Shown in pieces: positions 26,497-35,833 of a stretch of 64,000 nucleotides of DNA. The notes under the pieces were generated by a model. It did not search any database. It saw nothing but the letters and a program-made list of their open reading frames with translations, and was not told the origin of the DNA. The translations under genes were made by a program, and so were the position numbers. Positions within the stretch are counted from its first letter, which is position 1. Each line of letters starts with the position of its first letter. This stretch comes from Streptomyces albicerus (GTDB taxonomy: Bacteria > Actinomycetota > Actinomycetes > Streptomycetales > Streptomycetaceae). Location of the stretch: positions 1 to 64,000 of the forward strand of contig NZ_VWMY01000044.1 in assembly GCF_008905045.1 (NCBI RefSeq), in the 5' to 3' direction.

Positions 26497-28002
26497 CTAC
26501 CGGGCCTCGGAATGCGCTTGGGGCTCGTCGGTTTCGAAGGCGGAGAGGGTGGTGTCGTAGTCCGTCTCCACGTCGTACATCGGCGTCATCCAGTGGTAGA
26601 AGTTGTCGCCGCGGTCGCGGAGCAGGTGGTAAAGCCGCCGGGTCAGTTCCGTGCGTACGCCGCGCATTTCGGGGTGGTCGTAGCGGTTGTGCAGTTCATC
26701 GGGGTCGGCATCGAGGTCGTACAGCTCGTTGCGCGATTCGGGATTGATCACCAGTTTGTGGCTTCTGGTGCGCAGCATCCGCTGCGGGTAGGGGAAGTGG
26801 TGACCGTGGAACTCGGCGAGGTGGTGCTCGTCCCACTCCGGGTGCTCGCCGCGCACGAGGGGCAGCAGGCTGCGGCTGTCCACGGCCGGCTCGGTCTTGC
26901 TGCCCGCCAGGTCGAGGATGGTGGCGGTGCAGTCGGTGAGAGAGACGAACTCCTCGCGCACCTGGCCCTGGGGGGAGCCGGGGACCTTCAGCAGCCCGGG
27001 GATGCGGTAGATGTCGTCGTACATCGCCGGGCCCTTGTCGTGCAGCCGGTGGGCGCCGGTGAACTCGCCGTGGTCGGCGGTGAAGAAGACCGCCGTCCGG
27101 TCGTCCAGGCCCAACTCCCGCACGGCGTCGAGGATGCGGCCGATCTGCTCGTCGATGAGCGTGACGTAGCCCCAGTACACGGCGATCAGCTTCCGTGACT
27201 CCTGAGGCGACATGGTGTCGAAGGCCCACAGCTTGCTGTAGTTGCGCTGGACCGCCGGTTTCGAGGCGAAGGTCTCGCACACGGAGGCGGGTAGTTCGAC
27301 CAGCTCCGGGTCGTACATGTCGTAGTACGCCTCAGGGAGGATGTACGGCAGGTGCGGGCCGAAGAAGTGGGTCGCCAGGAAGAACGGCGCCCCTTCGCCG
27401 TGATCCTCCTGCGCGGCGAAGCGGTGCAGCATCTCGATGGTGCGCGTGGCCAGGTAGTACTCGAAGGTGGCTTCGAGCGGCTGGTGGAGGCGGGCGGCGA
27501 GGAGGTTGCCGGGGCTGCCGTTGGGCGTGGTGCCCCGCACCGGATCCGTGATGCGGTACGGGGGCAGGCCGTTCTCCTCCAGGTAGGCGAGGTAGTCGGG
27601 GTGGTCCACGGGGTTGTGCCAGCCGGCCAGGTCGGGACCCTCGAAGCCGTAGTCGGCGGCGGTGCGCCGCACGCCGCCGTGCCACTTGCCGACAAGCCCC
27701 AGGTGGTAGCCCTCGGCGTGCAGTTGCTGGGCGAAGGTGAACTGGTCGTCGGAGAGGTCCTCGAGATAGCCGACGTTGCGCTCGTAGTTGGCCAGCAGCC
27801 TGTGCCGGAACGGGGCCGCCCCGGTGAGCAGGCTGGCGCGCGCCGGGGTGCAGATCGCGGTGGGGGTGTAGAAGCTGTCGAACCGCGTGCCCTCGGTCGC
27901 GAGCCGGTCGAGGTTCGGGGTGCGCGTGTGCGGGTTGCCGTACGCACCCAGAGTGTCCACCCGGTGCTGGTCGGTCATCAGGAAGAGCATGTTGTGGCGC
28001 AC
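26497..28002 (-). CDS. cytosolic formylglycine-dependent sulfatase
   Basis: A 501-residue alkaline-phosphatase-superfamily sulfatase. Metal ligands are expected at D11 in LMTDQHR and in ADHGEFTGAH. The maturation motif is C51-TPAR-ASLLTG, whose Cys becomes formylglycine. Further active-site segments are GKWHGG and HFFGPHLPY. There is no signal peptide, so substrates must be imported. GTG 28002 with GAGAGG 6 nt upstream is chosen; longer in-frame extensions have no support. The formylglycine-generating enzyme gene at 32459 supplies the required modification, and the divergent ROK regulator probably controls it. Confidence 0.92.
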   Translation of the reverse strand: MRHNMLFLMTDQHRVDTLGAYGNPHTRTPNLDRLATEGTRFDSFYTPTAICTPARASLLTGAAPFRHRLLANYERNVGYLEDLSDDQFTFAQQLHAEGYHLGLVGKWHGGVRRTAADYGFEGPDLAGWHNPVDHPDYLAYLEENGLPPYRITDPVRGTTPNGSPGNLLAARLHQPLEATFEYYLATRTIEMLHRFAAQEDHGEGAPFFLATHFFGPHLPYILPEAYYDMYDPELVELPASVCETFASKPAVQRNYSKLWAFDTMSPQESRKLIAVYWGYVTLIDEQIGRILDAVRELGLDDRTAVFFTADHGEFTGAHRLHDKGPAMYDDIYRIPGLLKVPGSPQGQVREEFVSLTDCTATILDLAGSKTEPAVDSRSLLPLVRGEHPEWDEHHLAEFHGHHFPYPQRMLRTRSHKLVINPESRNELYDLDADPDELHNRYDHPEMRGVRTELTRRLYHLLRDRGDNFYHWMTPMYDVETDYDTTLSAFETDEPQAHSEAR

Positions 28003-28181
28003 AGAGGGCCTCTCGGGTCGGTCCGGCTCGCGCGTCAGCCGGGGCAGGCGGACGTGTCCGGACATACGGGTTGTCTGGCACGCCGCCATGACGCCTCGGC
28101 GGACACCGACTTGGGGCGGCTGGTGCGGCTTTCGATGCGTGCCCGACCGATGCCATGCGAGGCATGTTCCGACCCGGCCGT

Positions 28182-28210
28182 GATTTATGTCAAGAGTGCG
28201 GCCATAAATC
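28182..28210. promoter_or_regulatory. inverted repeat in the sulfatase/ROK divergent region
   Basis: GATTTATG-N13-CATAAATC is a perfect 8-bp inverted repeat, AT-rich against the background, in the 397-bp region between the divergent genes. It is a good operator candidate for the ROK regulator. No gene is seen in the rest of 28003-28399. Confidence 0.5.
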
Positions 28211-28399
28211 GTCCAGGGTGCTCTCGGTCGCATCGCGTGACCGCCGCTCCGTGTTACCGAAAAGTTACGAAGCGCCATGCCGGAATTGCCCGACTGTACG
28301 TCTTTGCAGGTCAAGGCGGTTGAAGCGAGTGGTGTCACGGGGTTCGGCAGGGCGAGAAGATTTTGTTCCGACTCATTGACGAAAACCCTTGGCGCTCAC

Positions 28400-29641
28400 A
28401 TGCTGTCCGTCATGCACGAACACGACGGTCCGCTGACGCGGCTGAGACGCAGCCATGAGCAATGCGTTCTCGAACTGCTCCGCAAGCACGGTCCGCTGAG
28501 CCGCGCCGAGTTGGGCGCCCGCAGCGGGCTGTCCCGCACCACGCTCTACGACATCGTCGCCGGCCTGGTGGGCAGTGGCACGGTGGTCGCGGGCACACCG
28601 CATGTCGAGGTGCGCAAGCGCGGCCGGCCGGTGGAGAAGCTCAGCCTCAACCCGGCCGCCGGGGAGGCGGTCGGCATCGACTTCGCGCGCCGTGCCGTGC
28701 ACGTCGCGGCGGTCAACTTCGCCCATGAGGTGATCGGTTCGGCCAGTGAGGCGCACGCCTCGGACCTGTCCTGGCCCGAGCGGGTCGACATCGCGGGACG
28801 TCTCCTCGCCACGCTGGCCACCGGCTCGTCCGACGATTCGGCGGGCGGCGGCCGGGGCCGGAAGGCCGCCGTCCACCTCGACGCGCTCAGCGCGATCGGC
28901 GTCGGCGTGGTCGGACCGACCACCGACCCCGGCAGCGAGAACGCCCATGCGCAGGGCATCGACGGCCTGCCGGACCTGCTGCGCAAGCGGTTCGGGGTGC
29001 CGGTGCTGCTGGACAACAACACCCGGCTCGCGGCCCTCGCCGAAGCGGTGTGGGGCGCGGCGGCGGACAGCAGCGACGTGCTCTACCTGCGGCTGTCGCA
29101 CGGCGTGGGCGGCGGGCTGGTCGTGGGCGGCGCGCTGCACCGCGGCAGGTACGGCCTGTCCGGCGAGTTCGGGCACATCACCGTGGACCCGGCTGGCAGG
29201 CAGTGCGAATGCGGCAAGACCGGCTGCCTGGAGACCCGTGCCTCGCTCGACGCGGTCCTGTGCCGCTACCGCGAAGCCGGCGGCCGGGCCGACAACCTCG
29301 ACCAGTTCCTGGACGCCACCTCGGCCGCCGAACGGCCCGCCCTGGAAGTGCTGGAGCGCGTCGGCAGCGAGATCGGCGGGGTGCTGGCCGCGGTCTGCCA
29401 CGCCGTCGGCCCCGGCGTCATCGTCGTCGGCGGTGAGCTGGCAGAGGCCGGCCCCGCCCTGCTCGAGCCGGTCGAACGGGCCCTGCGGCAGCACCTGATG
29501 CCGATGGCCCGCCATCACGTGGACGTACGGCGCGCGACACTCGGCGAGGCCGGCAGCGCGCTGGGCGGCATCGCCCTGGTTCTCCATGAATCCCCCCTGC
29601 TCTCCCACTACCCGCAGCCCGTCTCCGAGGAGAACGCGTGA
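28400..29641 (+). CDS. ROK-family transcriptional regulator
   Basis: A 413-residue NagC/XylR-type regulator: winged helix at about 15-75 (HGPLSRAELGARSGLSRTTLYDIVAGLV), then the sugar-kinase-like fold with VLLDNNTRLAALAEAVWG, GEFGHITVDPAG and zinc-binding CECGKTGCLE. Such proteins repress sugar-utilisation genes until a sugar or sugar phosphate binds. The starts ATG 28400 and ATG 28412 are both possible; neither has a strong ribosome site. It leads an operon-like run with the importer genes and is divergent from the sulfatase. Confidence 0.88.
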   Translation: MLSVMHEHDGPLTRLRRSHEQCVLELLRKHGPLSRAELGARSGLSRTTLYDIVAGLVGSGTVVAGTPHVEVRKRGRPVEKLSLNPAAGEAVGIDFARRAVHVAAVNFAHEVIGSASEAHASDLSWPERVDIAGRLLATLATGSSDDSAGGGRGRKAAVHLDALSAIGVGVVGPTTDPGSENAHAQGIDGLPDLLRKRFGVPVLLDNNTRLAALAEAVWGAAADSSDVLYLRLSHGVGGGLVVGGALHRGRYGLSGEFGHITVDPAGRQCECGKTGCLETRASLDAVLCRYREAGGRADNLDQFLDATSAAERPALEVLERVGSEIGGVLAAVCHAVGPGVIVVGGELAEAGPALLEPVERALRQHLMPMARHHVDVRRATLGEAGSALGGIALVLHESPLLSHYPQPVSEENA

Positions 29642-29660
29642 AGCCACCGGCGAGGAACCC

Positions 29661-30473
29661 ATGGCCGTAATCACCCCACCCGAGAAGACCGCCGCCGGGC
29701 AGAGGCAGCAGCAACCGCGCCGCTCCCGGCGCCGGCCGCTGGTCCTCAACGCCGTGGCACTTGCGGCGGGTGTCGCCCTGTGGGCCGTCGTCGCCGCGCT
29801 GGGGCTGGTCGAGAACCTGCCCACGCCGACGGCGGTGGCGCAGAAGGCCGGCACCATGATCGCCGACGGCACCCTGGTGTCCGACACCTTCGCCAGTCTG
29901 CGCCGGGTCCTCCTCGGCTACGCCCTCGGCGTGGTCGTGGCCGTACCGGTCGGCTTCCTCATGGGCTGGTATCCGACGGTGCGCGCCTTGGTCGAGCCGT
30001 ACATCCAGTTCTTCCGCACCATCCCGCCGCTCGCGATGATTCCGCTGGCGGTCGTGCTGCTGGGGATCGGGGAGGTGCCGAAGATCGCCGTGATCTTCCT
30101 GGCCTCGTTCATGGCCTGCGTCGTCTCCTCCTTCCAGGGCGTCATCGACGTCGACAAGACACTGATCAACGCGGCCCGGGTGCTCGGCGCCTCGGACCGG
30201 ATCATCTTCGCCAAGGTGGTCATCCCGGCTTCCACTCCGTTCATCCTCGTCGGCATGCGGATCGGCCTCGGCGCGTCCTGGGCGACCGTGGTCGCCGCCG
30301 AACTCATCGGCGCACAGGAGGGGTTGGGCTACCGGATGCAGAAGGCGTCCACCTGGTTCGAAATGGACACGATCTTCGTGTCCCTGATCACCATCGGCGT
30401 GCTCGGCCTCGTCATGGACCGGCTGTTGCTGCTGGCCGAGCGGCGCCTCACCGGCTGGCAGGAGCGACGATGA
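29661..30473 (+). CDS. NitT/TauT-family ABC permease
   Basis: A 270-residue permease with a basic N-terminus, about six membrane segments and the coupling-helix motif around DVDKTLINAARVLGASDRIIFAKVVIPAS (EAA loop). This is the SsuC/TauC class that imports sulfonates, sulfate esters, taurine or related anions. It starts 20 bp after the ROK gene with GAGG upstream, and overlaps the ATPase gene (ATGA). Confidence 0.9.
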   Translation: MAVITPPEKTAAGQRQQQPRRSRRRPLVLNAVALAAGVALWAVVAALGLVENLPTPTAVAQKAGTMIADGTLVSDTFASLRRVLLGYALGVVVAVPVGFLMGWYPTVRALVEPYIQFFRTIPPLAMIPLAVVLLGIGEVPKIAVIFLASFMACVVSSFQGVIDVDKTLINAARVLGASDRIIFAKVVIPASTPFILVGMRIGLGASWATVVAAELIGAQEGLGYRMQKASTWFEMDTIFVSLITIGVLGLVMDRLLLLAERRLTGWQERR

Positions 30474-31249
30474 ACAGCAAGATCAGTTTCCGGGACGTGG
30501 TGAAGACCTTCCCGCTGAAGGACGCCACCTTCACCGCGCTCGGCGGGGTGAGCCTGGACATCGCGGACCAGGAGTTCGTCACCGTCGTGGGCCCGTCCGG
30601 CTGCGGCAAGTCCACCCTGATGAGCATGGCCGCGGGGTTGCAGGAGCCCGACTCGGGCAGCGTCCTGGTGGACGGCACGCCGGTATCCGGACCTGGCCCC
30701 GACCGAGGGGTGATCTTCCAGCAGTACGCCTTGTTCCCCTGGCTGACCGTGCGGCAGAACGTGGAGTTCGGACTCAAGCTCGCCTCCGTACCGGCCGAGG
30801 AGCGGCGTCGGCGCACCGAGCAGGCCATCGGCCTCGTCGGCCTGAGCGACTTCGCCGACGCCCTCCCCAAGACGCTGTCCGGCGGGATGAAGCAGCGCTG
30901 CGCCATCGCCCGTGCGTACGCGGTCGATCCCCAAGTGCTGCTGATGGACGAGCCGTTCGGGGCGCTCGATGCCCTGACCCGGGTGCAGCTGCAGGACCAG
31001 CTGCTGCAGACCTGGAGCCAGGACAAGCGCACCGTGCTGTTCATCACCCACGACGTGGACGAGGCCGTCTACCTCGCCAGCCGGGTCGTCGTCATGGCCG
31101 CCAGGCCCGGCCGCGTCCACCGCGTCGTCGACGTGGAGCTGCCCTACCCCCGTACCGAAGAGATCCGCCTCTCGCCCGAGTTCCGGCGCATCCGCAACGA
31201 GGTGTGGACCTCCGTCTACCACCAGGAAGCGCCGGCCCAGGCCGCCTGA
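30470..31249 (+). CDS. NitT/TauT-family ABC ATPase
   Basis: A 259-residue ATPase with Walker A GPSGCGKST, Q-loop VIFQQYALFPW, signature LSGGMKQRCAIARAY, Walker B VLLMDEPFGALD and FITHD. It is SsuB/TauB-like and pairs with the permease encoded just upstream and the receptor encoded downstream. Confidence 0.92.
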   Translation: MNSKISFRDVVKTFPLKDATFTALGGVSLDIADQEFVTVVGPSGCGKSTLMSMAAGLQEPDSGSVLVDGTPVSGPGPDRGVIFQQYALFPWLTVRQNVEFGLKLASVPAEERRRRTEQAIGLVGLSDFADALPKTLSGGMKQRCAIARAYAVDPQVLLMDEPFGALDALTRVQLQDQLLQTWSQDKRTVLFITHDVDEAVYLASRVVVMAARPGRVHRVVDVELPYPRTEEIRLSPEFRRIRNEVWTSVYHQEAPAQAA

Positions 31250-31326
31250 CCCTTTCGGTCACCCGAGCCCTCGCCCCAGGCGCTCCTCAAAGCCATCACC
31301 GCATCCTCCCGAGAGGACCATTCAGC

Positions 31327-32310
31327 ATGCCCAGAAGCACGATCAGGCGCGCCTTCACGGCCGTGCCCGTCGCCTTGACGCTCTCACTCTCCGCCAGCGC
31401 ATGTTCCGGTAGTGCGTCCGGCGACGACAACACGGTCAGGTTCGGTTACATCGGCGACTACAACGGTGCCAGCCTGCTGGCGATCGCCGAGAAGCAGGGG
31501 CTCTGGAAGGAGGCGGGCCTCACCGCACAGGTGAAGTCGTTCAACAACGGTCCGGTGCAGATCCAGGCACTCACCGCCGGTGACCTCGACTACGGCTACA
31601 TCGGCCCCGGTGCGATGTGGCTGCCCGCCTCCGGCAAGTCCAAGGTCATCGCCGTCAACACCCTCACCTACGCGGACCGCGTCATCGGTCAACCCGGCGT
31701 GAAGTCCATGAAGGACCTCAAAGGCAAGCGGGTCGGCGTACCCGAGGGCACCTCCGGCGACATGGTCCTCAACATCGCCTTGGAGAAGGCCGGGATGACC
31801 GCGAAGGACGTCGAAAAGGTCAACATGGACCCGTCCACCATCGTCTCCGCCTTCTCCTCCGGACAGATCGACGGTGCCGGCTTCTTCTACCCCGCGATCG
31901 ACACCATCAAGAAGAAGGTCCCGGACCTCGAGGAGATAGCCAGCACCAAGGACACCGGGGATGCCTTCCCCACCGCCTTCGTCGCCGGCAACAAGGTGCC
32001 CGAGGAGAAGAACAGCAAGGTGATCAAGGTGCTTCAGCAAGCCAACGACTGGCGCAAGCAGCACCCCGAGGAATCCATCGCGCTCACCGCCGAGATGCTC
32101 GAGGTCACCGAGGCCCAGACCAAGGCCGACGCCTCTCACGTCGAGACCCTCTCCACCAAGGACCTGGCAGCAAAGACCGAGAGCGGCGAGGTGAACGCGT
32201 GGCTGAAGAAACTGGGCGACTTCTTCGTCCGCAACGAGCAGTTGGACGACAACCCCGACCCCGGTGAGTACTACGACGGCGATCTCTACTCGCAGGCATA
32301 CAGCAAGTAG
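31327..32310 (+). CDS. NitT/TauT-family solute-binding lipoprotein
   Basis: A 327-residue receptor with a lipoprotein signal ending in SASAC (Cys 26) and a SsuA/THI5-like fold: FGYIGDYNGASLLAIAEKQGLWKEAGL near the start, and VGVPEGTSGDMVLNIALEKAG in the hinge half. This class binds small sulfonated or otherwise anionic organics. With a cytosolic sulfatase and its activating enzyme beside it, a sulfate ester or sulfonate is the best guess for the ligand. Ligand not provable from sequence. Confidence 0.88.
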   Translation: MPRSTIRRAFTAVPVALTLSLSASACSGSASGDDNTVRFGYIGDYNGASLLAIAEKQGLWKEAGLTAQVKSFNNGPVQIQALTAGDLDYGYIGPGAMWLPASGKSKVIAVNTLTYADRVIGQPGVKSMKDLKGKRVGVPEGTSGDMVLNIALEKAGMTAKDVEKVNMDPSTIVSAFSSGQIDGAGFFYPAIDTIKKKVPDLEEIASTKDTGDAFPTAFVAGNKVPEEKNSKVIKVLQQANDWRKQHPEESIALTAEMLEVTEAQTKADASHVETLSTKDLAAKTESGEVNAWLKKLGDFFVRNEQLDDNPDPGEYYDGDLYSQAYSK

Positions 32311-32458
32311 TTCTCGACCACGGACCGGACAGGACAGGACAGGACGGGACCGAGCCGCCATGCCCTGCGGTCGACACCTTCCCCGGCCCGTCGATCACCC
32401 GCGACCTACGCCGGGCACGCCCTCACCCCCAGATCCAGCCGACATCCGCAGGACAGCC

Positions 32459-33418
32459 ATGAGCAGCACCACCGACACCGCAGGACACAGTCCGAAGAGC
32501 TGCTGCGCCCCATCAGGGACGAAGCCGCAGGCGCGCAATATCCCCAACACCCCCGAAAGAGGATGCGACTCCACCACGGCTGCGCGCCGCCGTCCGCACG
32601 CCGAGTACGCCGACCGCGTCACCCTGCCCGGCGGAACCTTCCGCATGGGCAGCGAGGACCAGGACGCAAACCCCGGTGACGGCGAAGGGCCCGTTCGCGA
32701 TGTATCGGTCGCGCCCTTCGCCATCGACGCCTACGCGGTCACCAACGCCCGCTTCGCGGCCTTCGTCGAGCAAACCGGGTACCGCACCGAAGCGGAGGAG
32801 TTCGGCTGGAGCTACGTGTTCGCGAAGTTCCTGCCGGGCTCCCTGCGCAAGACCTCACCGCGCCCGTCGGCAACCCCTTGGTGGTGCGGCGTCCAAGGTG
32901 CCGCCTGGAACAGGCCGGAAGGGCCGGACAGCCGACTGGACAGCCGCTGGGACCATCCCGTGATCCACGTGACGTGGCGAGACGCGGCCGCTTTCTGCCG
33001 GTGGGCCGGAGGACGACTGCCCACCGAGGCGGAATGGGAGTACGCCGCACGCGGGGGCCTCGACCAGGCCCGCTACCCCTGGGGCGATGAACTCACGCCG
33101 GATGGGGAGCACCGATGCAACATCTGGCAGGGCACCTTCCCGTTCAGCAACACCGAAGCCGACGGCTTCGCCGGCACCGCTCCCGTGCACGCCTTCGTCC
33201 CCAATGGATTCGGCCTCTACAACGTCGCGGGAAACGTCTGGGAGTGGTCCGCCGACCCCTGGCAGGACGATGACTCCCACCGTCGTGCCATGCGAGGCGG
33301 CTCCTACCTCTGCCACGACTCGTACTGCAACCGGTACCGCGTCGCCGCCCGCACCGCGAACACAATCGACAGCTCCGCAGGCAACCTGGGCTTCCGCATG
33401 GCCTGGGACATCGACTGA
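32459..33418 (+). CDS. formylglycine-generating enzyme (SUMF1 family)
   Basis: A 319-residue protein with the FGE-sulfatase fold from about residue 45: TLPGGTFRMGSED, WDHPVIHVTWRDAAAFCRWAGGRLPTEAEWEYAARGG, AGNVWEWSADPW, and the copper-binding/active cysteines C285 and C290 in GGSYLCHDSYCNRYRV. It oxidises the Cys of C-x-P-x-R in sulfatases to formylglycine, co-translationally in the cytosol; the sulfatase at 28002 carries CTPAR. An N-terminal Cys-Cys pair (15-16) is extra. A short GGACA tandem repeat lies in the 148-bp leader. Confidence 0.94.
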   Translation: MSSTTDTAGHSPKSCCAPSGTKPQARNIPNTPERGCDSTTAARRRPHAEYADRVTLPGGTFRMGSEDQDANPGDGEGPVRDVSVAPFAIDAYAVTNARFAAFVEQTGYRTEAEEFGWSYVFAKFLPGSLRKTSPRPSATPWWCGVQGAAWNRPEGPDSRLDSRWDHPVIHVTWRDAAAFCRWAGGRLPTEAEWEYAARGGLDQARYPWGDELTPDGEHRCNIWQGTFPFSNTEADGFAGTAPVHAFVPNGFGLYNVAGNVWEWSADPWQDDDSHRRAMRGGSYLCHDSYCNRYRVAARTANTIDSSAGNLGFRMAWDID

Positions 33419-33692
33419 CACCGGGCGACCGGCTCAGCAGGCGCAGCCGCCATGCCGTGTGCCGACGACCGACCGGCGACGTCATTACCACATACGGACT
33501 GACTCGCTACGTATGGTTACCAGCAGGCGAGGGTCGTGACCGCTGCCCGATCCACGGCCGTCCGACCTGTGAGCAGACATCGCTGCCCAGACGTACGCCG
33601 CAGCGATCACGCGGCTCCACACCCCCGCGCTGTGCCGACTCCAGCGGTCTACAGAGCCGGCTCTGACGGTCTGCAGATAGGAGCACCGAAGA

Positions 33693-34838
33693 GTGACGCT
33701 TCAGCGCAAGAACGGGCTGCGCACCCTCGCGGTCGGCTCGGCGGTGGTCTCCGGCGCCCTGCTCCTGACGGCCTGCGGCTCGAACGGAAGCTCCCAGCCC
33801 TCCCGCAGATCGCCCACGGCTGCCTCGCCCGCCACCACGGGTGCCGGCGGCGTCCAGTGCGGTAAGGCGGCCACTGTGTCGGCTTCCGGCTCGACTGCTC
33901 AGGAGTTCGCGATGCAGTTCTGGATCAAGAACTACATGCGGGCCTGCCCCGGTACCCGGATCAGTTACGAGGGCAACGGCTCCGGTGCCGGCCAGACCGA
34001 TTTCCTGGAGGGCAGAACGGCCTTCGCGGGTTCCGACTCCGCGCTGAGCGCCACCCAGATCACCCGGTCCAAGAGCGTCTGCGCCAACGGCGGTCGGGCC
34101 GTCCACCTGCCGATGCTCGGCGGCCCGATCGCAATCAGCTACAACCTGCCAGGGGTCAGCAAGCTGGTGCTGGACGCCCCCACCCTCGCCAAGGTCTTCG
34201 ACTCACAGATCACGAAGTGGAACGATCCCGCGATCGCGAAGCTCAACCCCGGCACCAAGCTGCCGTCGACGCCGATCCAGACGTCACACCGCTCCGATTC
34301 CTCCGGCACGACGGACAACTTCACCTCCTACCTGAGCGCCGCCGCACCGAGCGCCTGGCCGTACGGGCACAACAAGGAGTGGATGGCCAAGGGCGGCCGG
34401 TCCGCCCGGGGTTCCTCGGGCCTCGCCGAACAGGTGAAGAAGACCGTGGGTGCGATCGGCTACGTCGAGTTGTCGTATGCGATCGCCCGCAACATTCCCA
34501 CGGTCGCGATCGCCACCGGCGCCCCCGCTCCGGTCTACGCCAGCGTCCTCACGGCCTCCAAGGCGATCGCCGATGCTGAAACCGCCGGCACCGGTGACGA
34601 CCTCGTACTCAAGCTCGACTACGCGACCAAGGCCCGGGGCGCCTACCCGATCGCCATGGTCACGTACGAGATCGTCTGCGACAAGGGCAACAAACCGGCG
34701 ACGTGGTCCGCCACCCAGGCGTTTCTGACGTACATCGCCGGCGCGAAGGGTCAGGAGGACTTGAGCTTCCAGGGCTACGCGACGCTCCCGGCCACCATCG
34801 TGGACAAGGTCCGCAGCAAGATCAACAACCTGTCCTGA
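33693..34838 (+). CDS. pstS: phosphate-binding lipoprotein, orphan
   Basis: A 381-residue PstS family receptor. Lipobox LLTAC (about residue 29), then SASGSTAQ, YEGNGSGAG, FAGSDSALS and SHRSDSSGTTDNF, the residues that grip phosphate. pstC, pstA and pstB do not follow. A standalone receptor may serve a distant transporter or bind another phosphorus-containing ligand. GTG start with AGGAG 13 nt upstream. The 274-bp upstream region has a CATACG/CGTATG inverted repeat but no PHO box that I can recognise. Confidence 0.88.
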   Translation: MTLQRKNGLRTLAVGSAVVSGALLLTACGSNGSSQPSRRSPTAASPATTGAGGVQCGKAATVSASGSTAQEFAMQFWIKNYMRACPGTRISYEGNGSGAGQTDFLEGRTAFAGSDSALSATQITRSKSVCANGGRAVHLPMLGGPIAISYNLPGVSKLVLDAPTLAKVFDSQITKWNDPAIAKLNPGTKLPSTPIQTSHRSDSSGTTDNFTSYLSAAAPSAWPYGHNKEWMAKGGRSARGSSGLAEQVKKTVGAIGYVELSYAIARNIPTVAIATGAPAPVYASVLTASKAIADAETAGTGDDLVLKLDYATKARGAYPIAMVTYEIVCDKGNKPATWSATQAFLTYIAGAKGQEDLSFQGYATLPATIVDKVRSKINNLS

Positions 34839-35036
34839 CCCCACTTGGACAGAACCGAATGCGGGGCGCCCTGCATGGTGACCCGCCGTGCTCCCGGTCA
34901 GCGGACAGAAAACCTCGCGCGAACCGACTGAGCGCCTGACCTGTACCGCTCTGTCGATTGTGACCGGGGCGACGGATTTTCCCTCAGCGGCTGGTCTTGA
35001 TACGGACCGAACCCGACCACCACTTCGGAGTGTCCG

Positions 35037-35786
35037 ATGTCTGAGTCCCATCCCTTCCAGACCGCCGTCGTCACTGGTGCCAGCCGCGGCTTCGGGCGCG
35101 CGATCGCCGCCGCCCTGGTCACCGCGGGTACCCACGTCGTCGGCATCGCCCGCCACGAGCAGGACCTGAACGCCGTCCGCGACGAACTCGGCCAGGGCTT
35201 CACCCCCGTCGCCGCCGATGCCACCGACGAAGCGCTCGCGCAGGACGTGATCCGCACGCACCGACCCGGCCTGCTCGTCCTCAACGCCGGGGCCGCACCG
35301 CACATGGCACCCGTGCACGAGCACACCTGGGAGACCTTCAGCCGCAACTGGCACGCCGACACCCGGCATGTCTTCACCTGGACCCGGGCGGCACTGCGGG
35401 AGCCGCTGGCGCCGGGCAGCGCGGTCGTCACGATGTCCAGCGGGGCCGTCCTGGGCGGATCTCCACTCAGCGGCGGATACGCCAGCGCCAAGGCGGCCAT
35501 CCGGTACATCCGGGGGTACGCGGCCGACGAGTCGGAGCGGGCCGGCCTCGGCATCCGGTTCGTCACGCTGCTGCCCAACATGACCCCGGCCGGCGGCGTC
35601 GGCTCGGTCGCGGTGGCGGGCTACTCGGCGCGCCTGGGCGTGGACCGTGACACCTTCGTCAAGGGCAGGGGACCTGTCCTCACCGCGGACCAGGTCGCCA
35701 AGGCCGTCGTGGAACTCGCCGGGAACCCGGACAGCGCCCCGGAGTACCGGGTCGTCGGCGGCGACGGGCTGAGCCCGGTCGACTGA
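35037..35786 (+). CDS. short-chain dehydrogenase/reductase
   Basis: A 249-residue Rossmann oxidoreductase: cofactor motif TGASRGFGRAI (about 13-23), LNAGAAPH in place of NNAG, catalytic Ser in MSSGAV and YASAKAAIR supplying Tyr and Lys. It lies 47 bp before the ECF sigma gene and is probably co-transcribed. The substrate is unknown. Confidence 0.88.
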   Translation: MSESHPFQTAVVTGASRGFGRAIAAALVTAGTHVVGIARHEQDLNAVRDELGQGFTPVAADATDEALAQDVIRTHRPGLLVLNAGAAPHMAPVHEHTWETFSRNWHADTRHVFTWTRAALREPLAPGSAVVTMSSGAVLGGSPLSGGYASAKAAIRYIRGYAADESERAGLGIRFVTLLPNMTPAGGVGSVAVAGYSARLGVDRDTFVKGRGPVLTADQVAKAVVELAGNPDSAPEYRVVGGDGLSPVD

Positions 35787-35833
35787 GCGAAGACCCTACT
35801 GTGAACCTCACCGCACCCTCAGGAGAAGCCGCG

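Noticed and set aside
32325..32350. GGACA tandem repeat before the formylglycine enzyme gene considered as a regulatory element
   Set aside because: Only about four short copies in a leader, without known motif; kept as a note in the gene entry.
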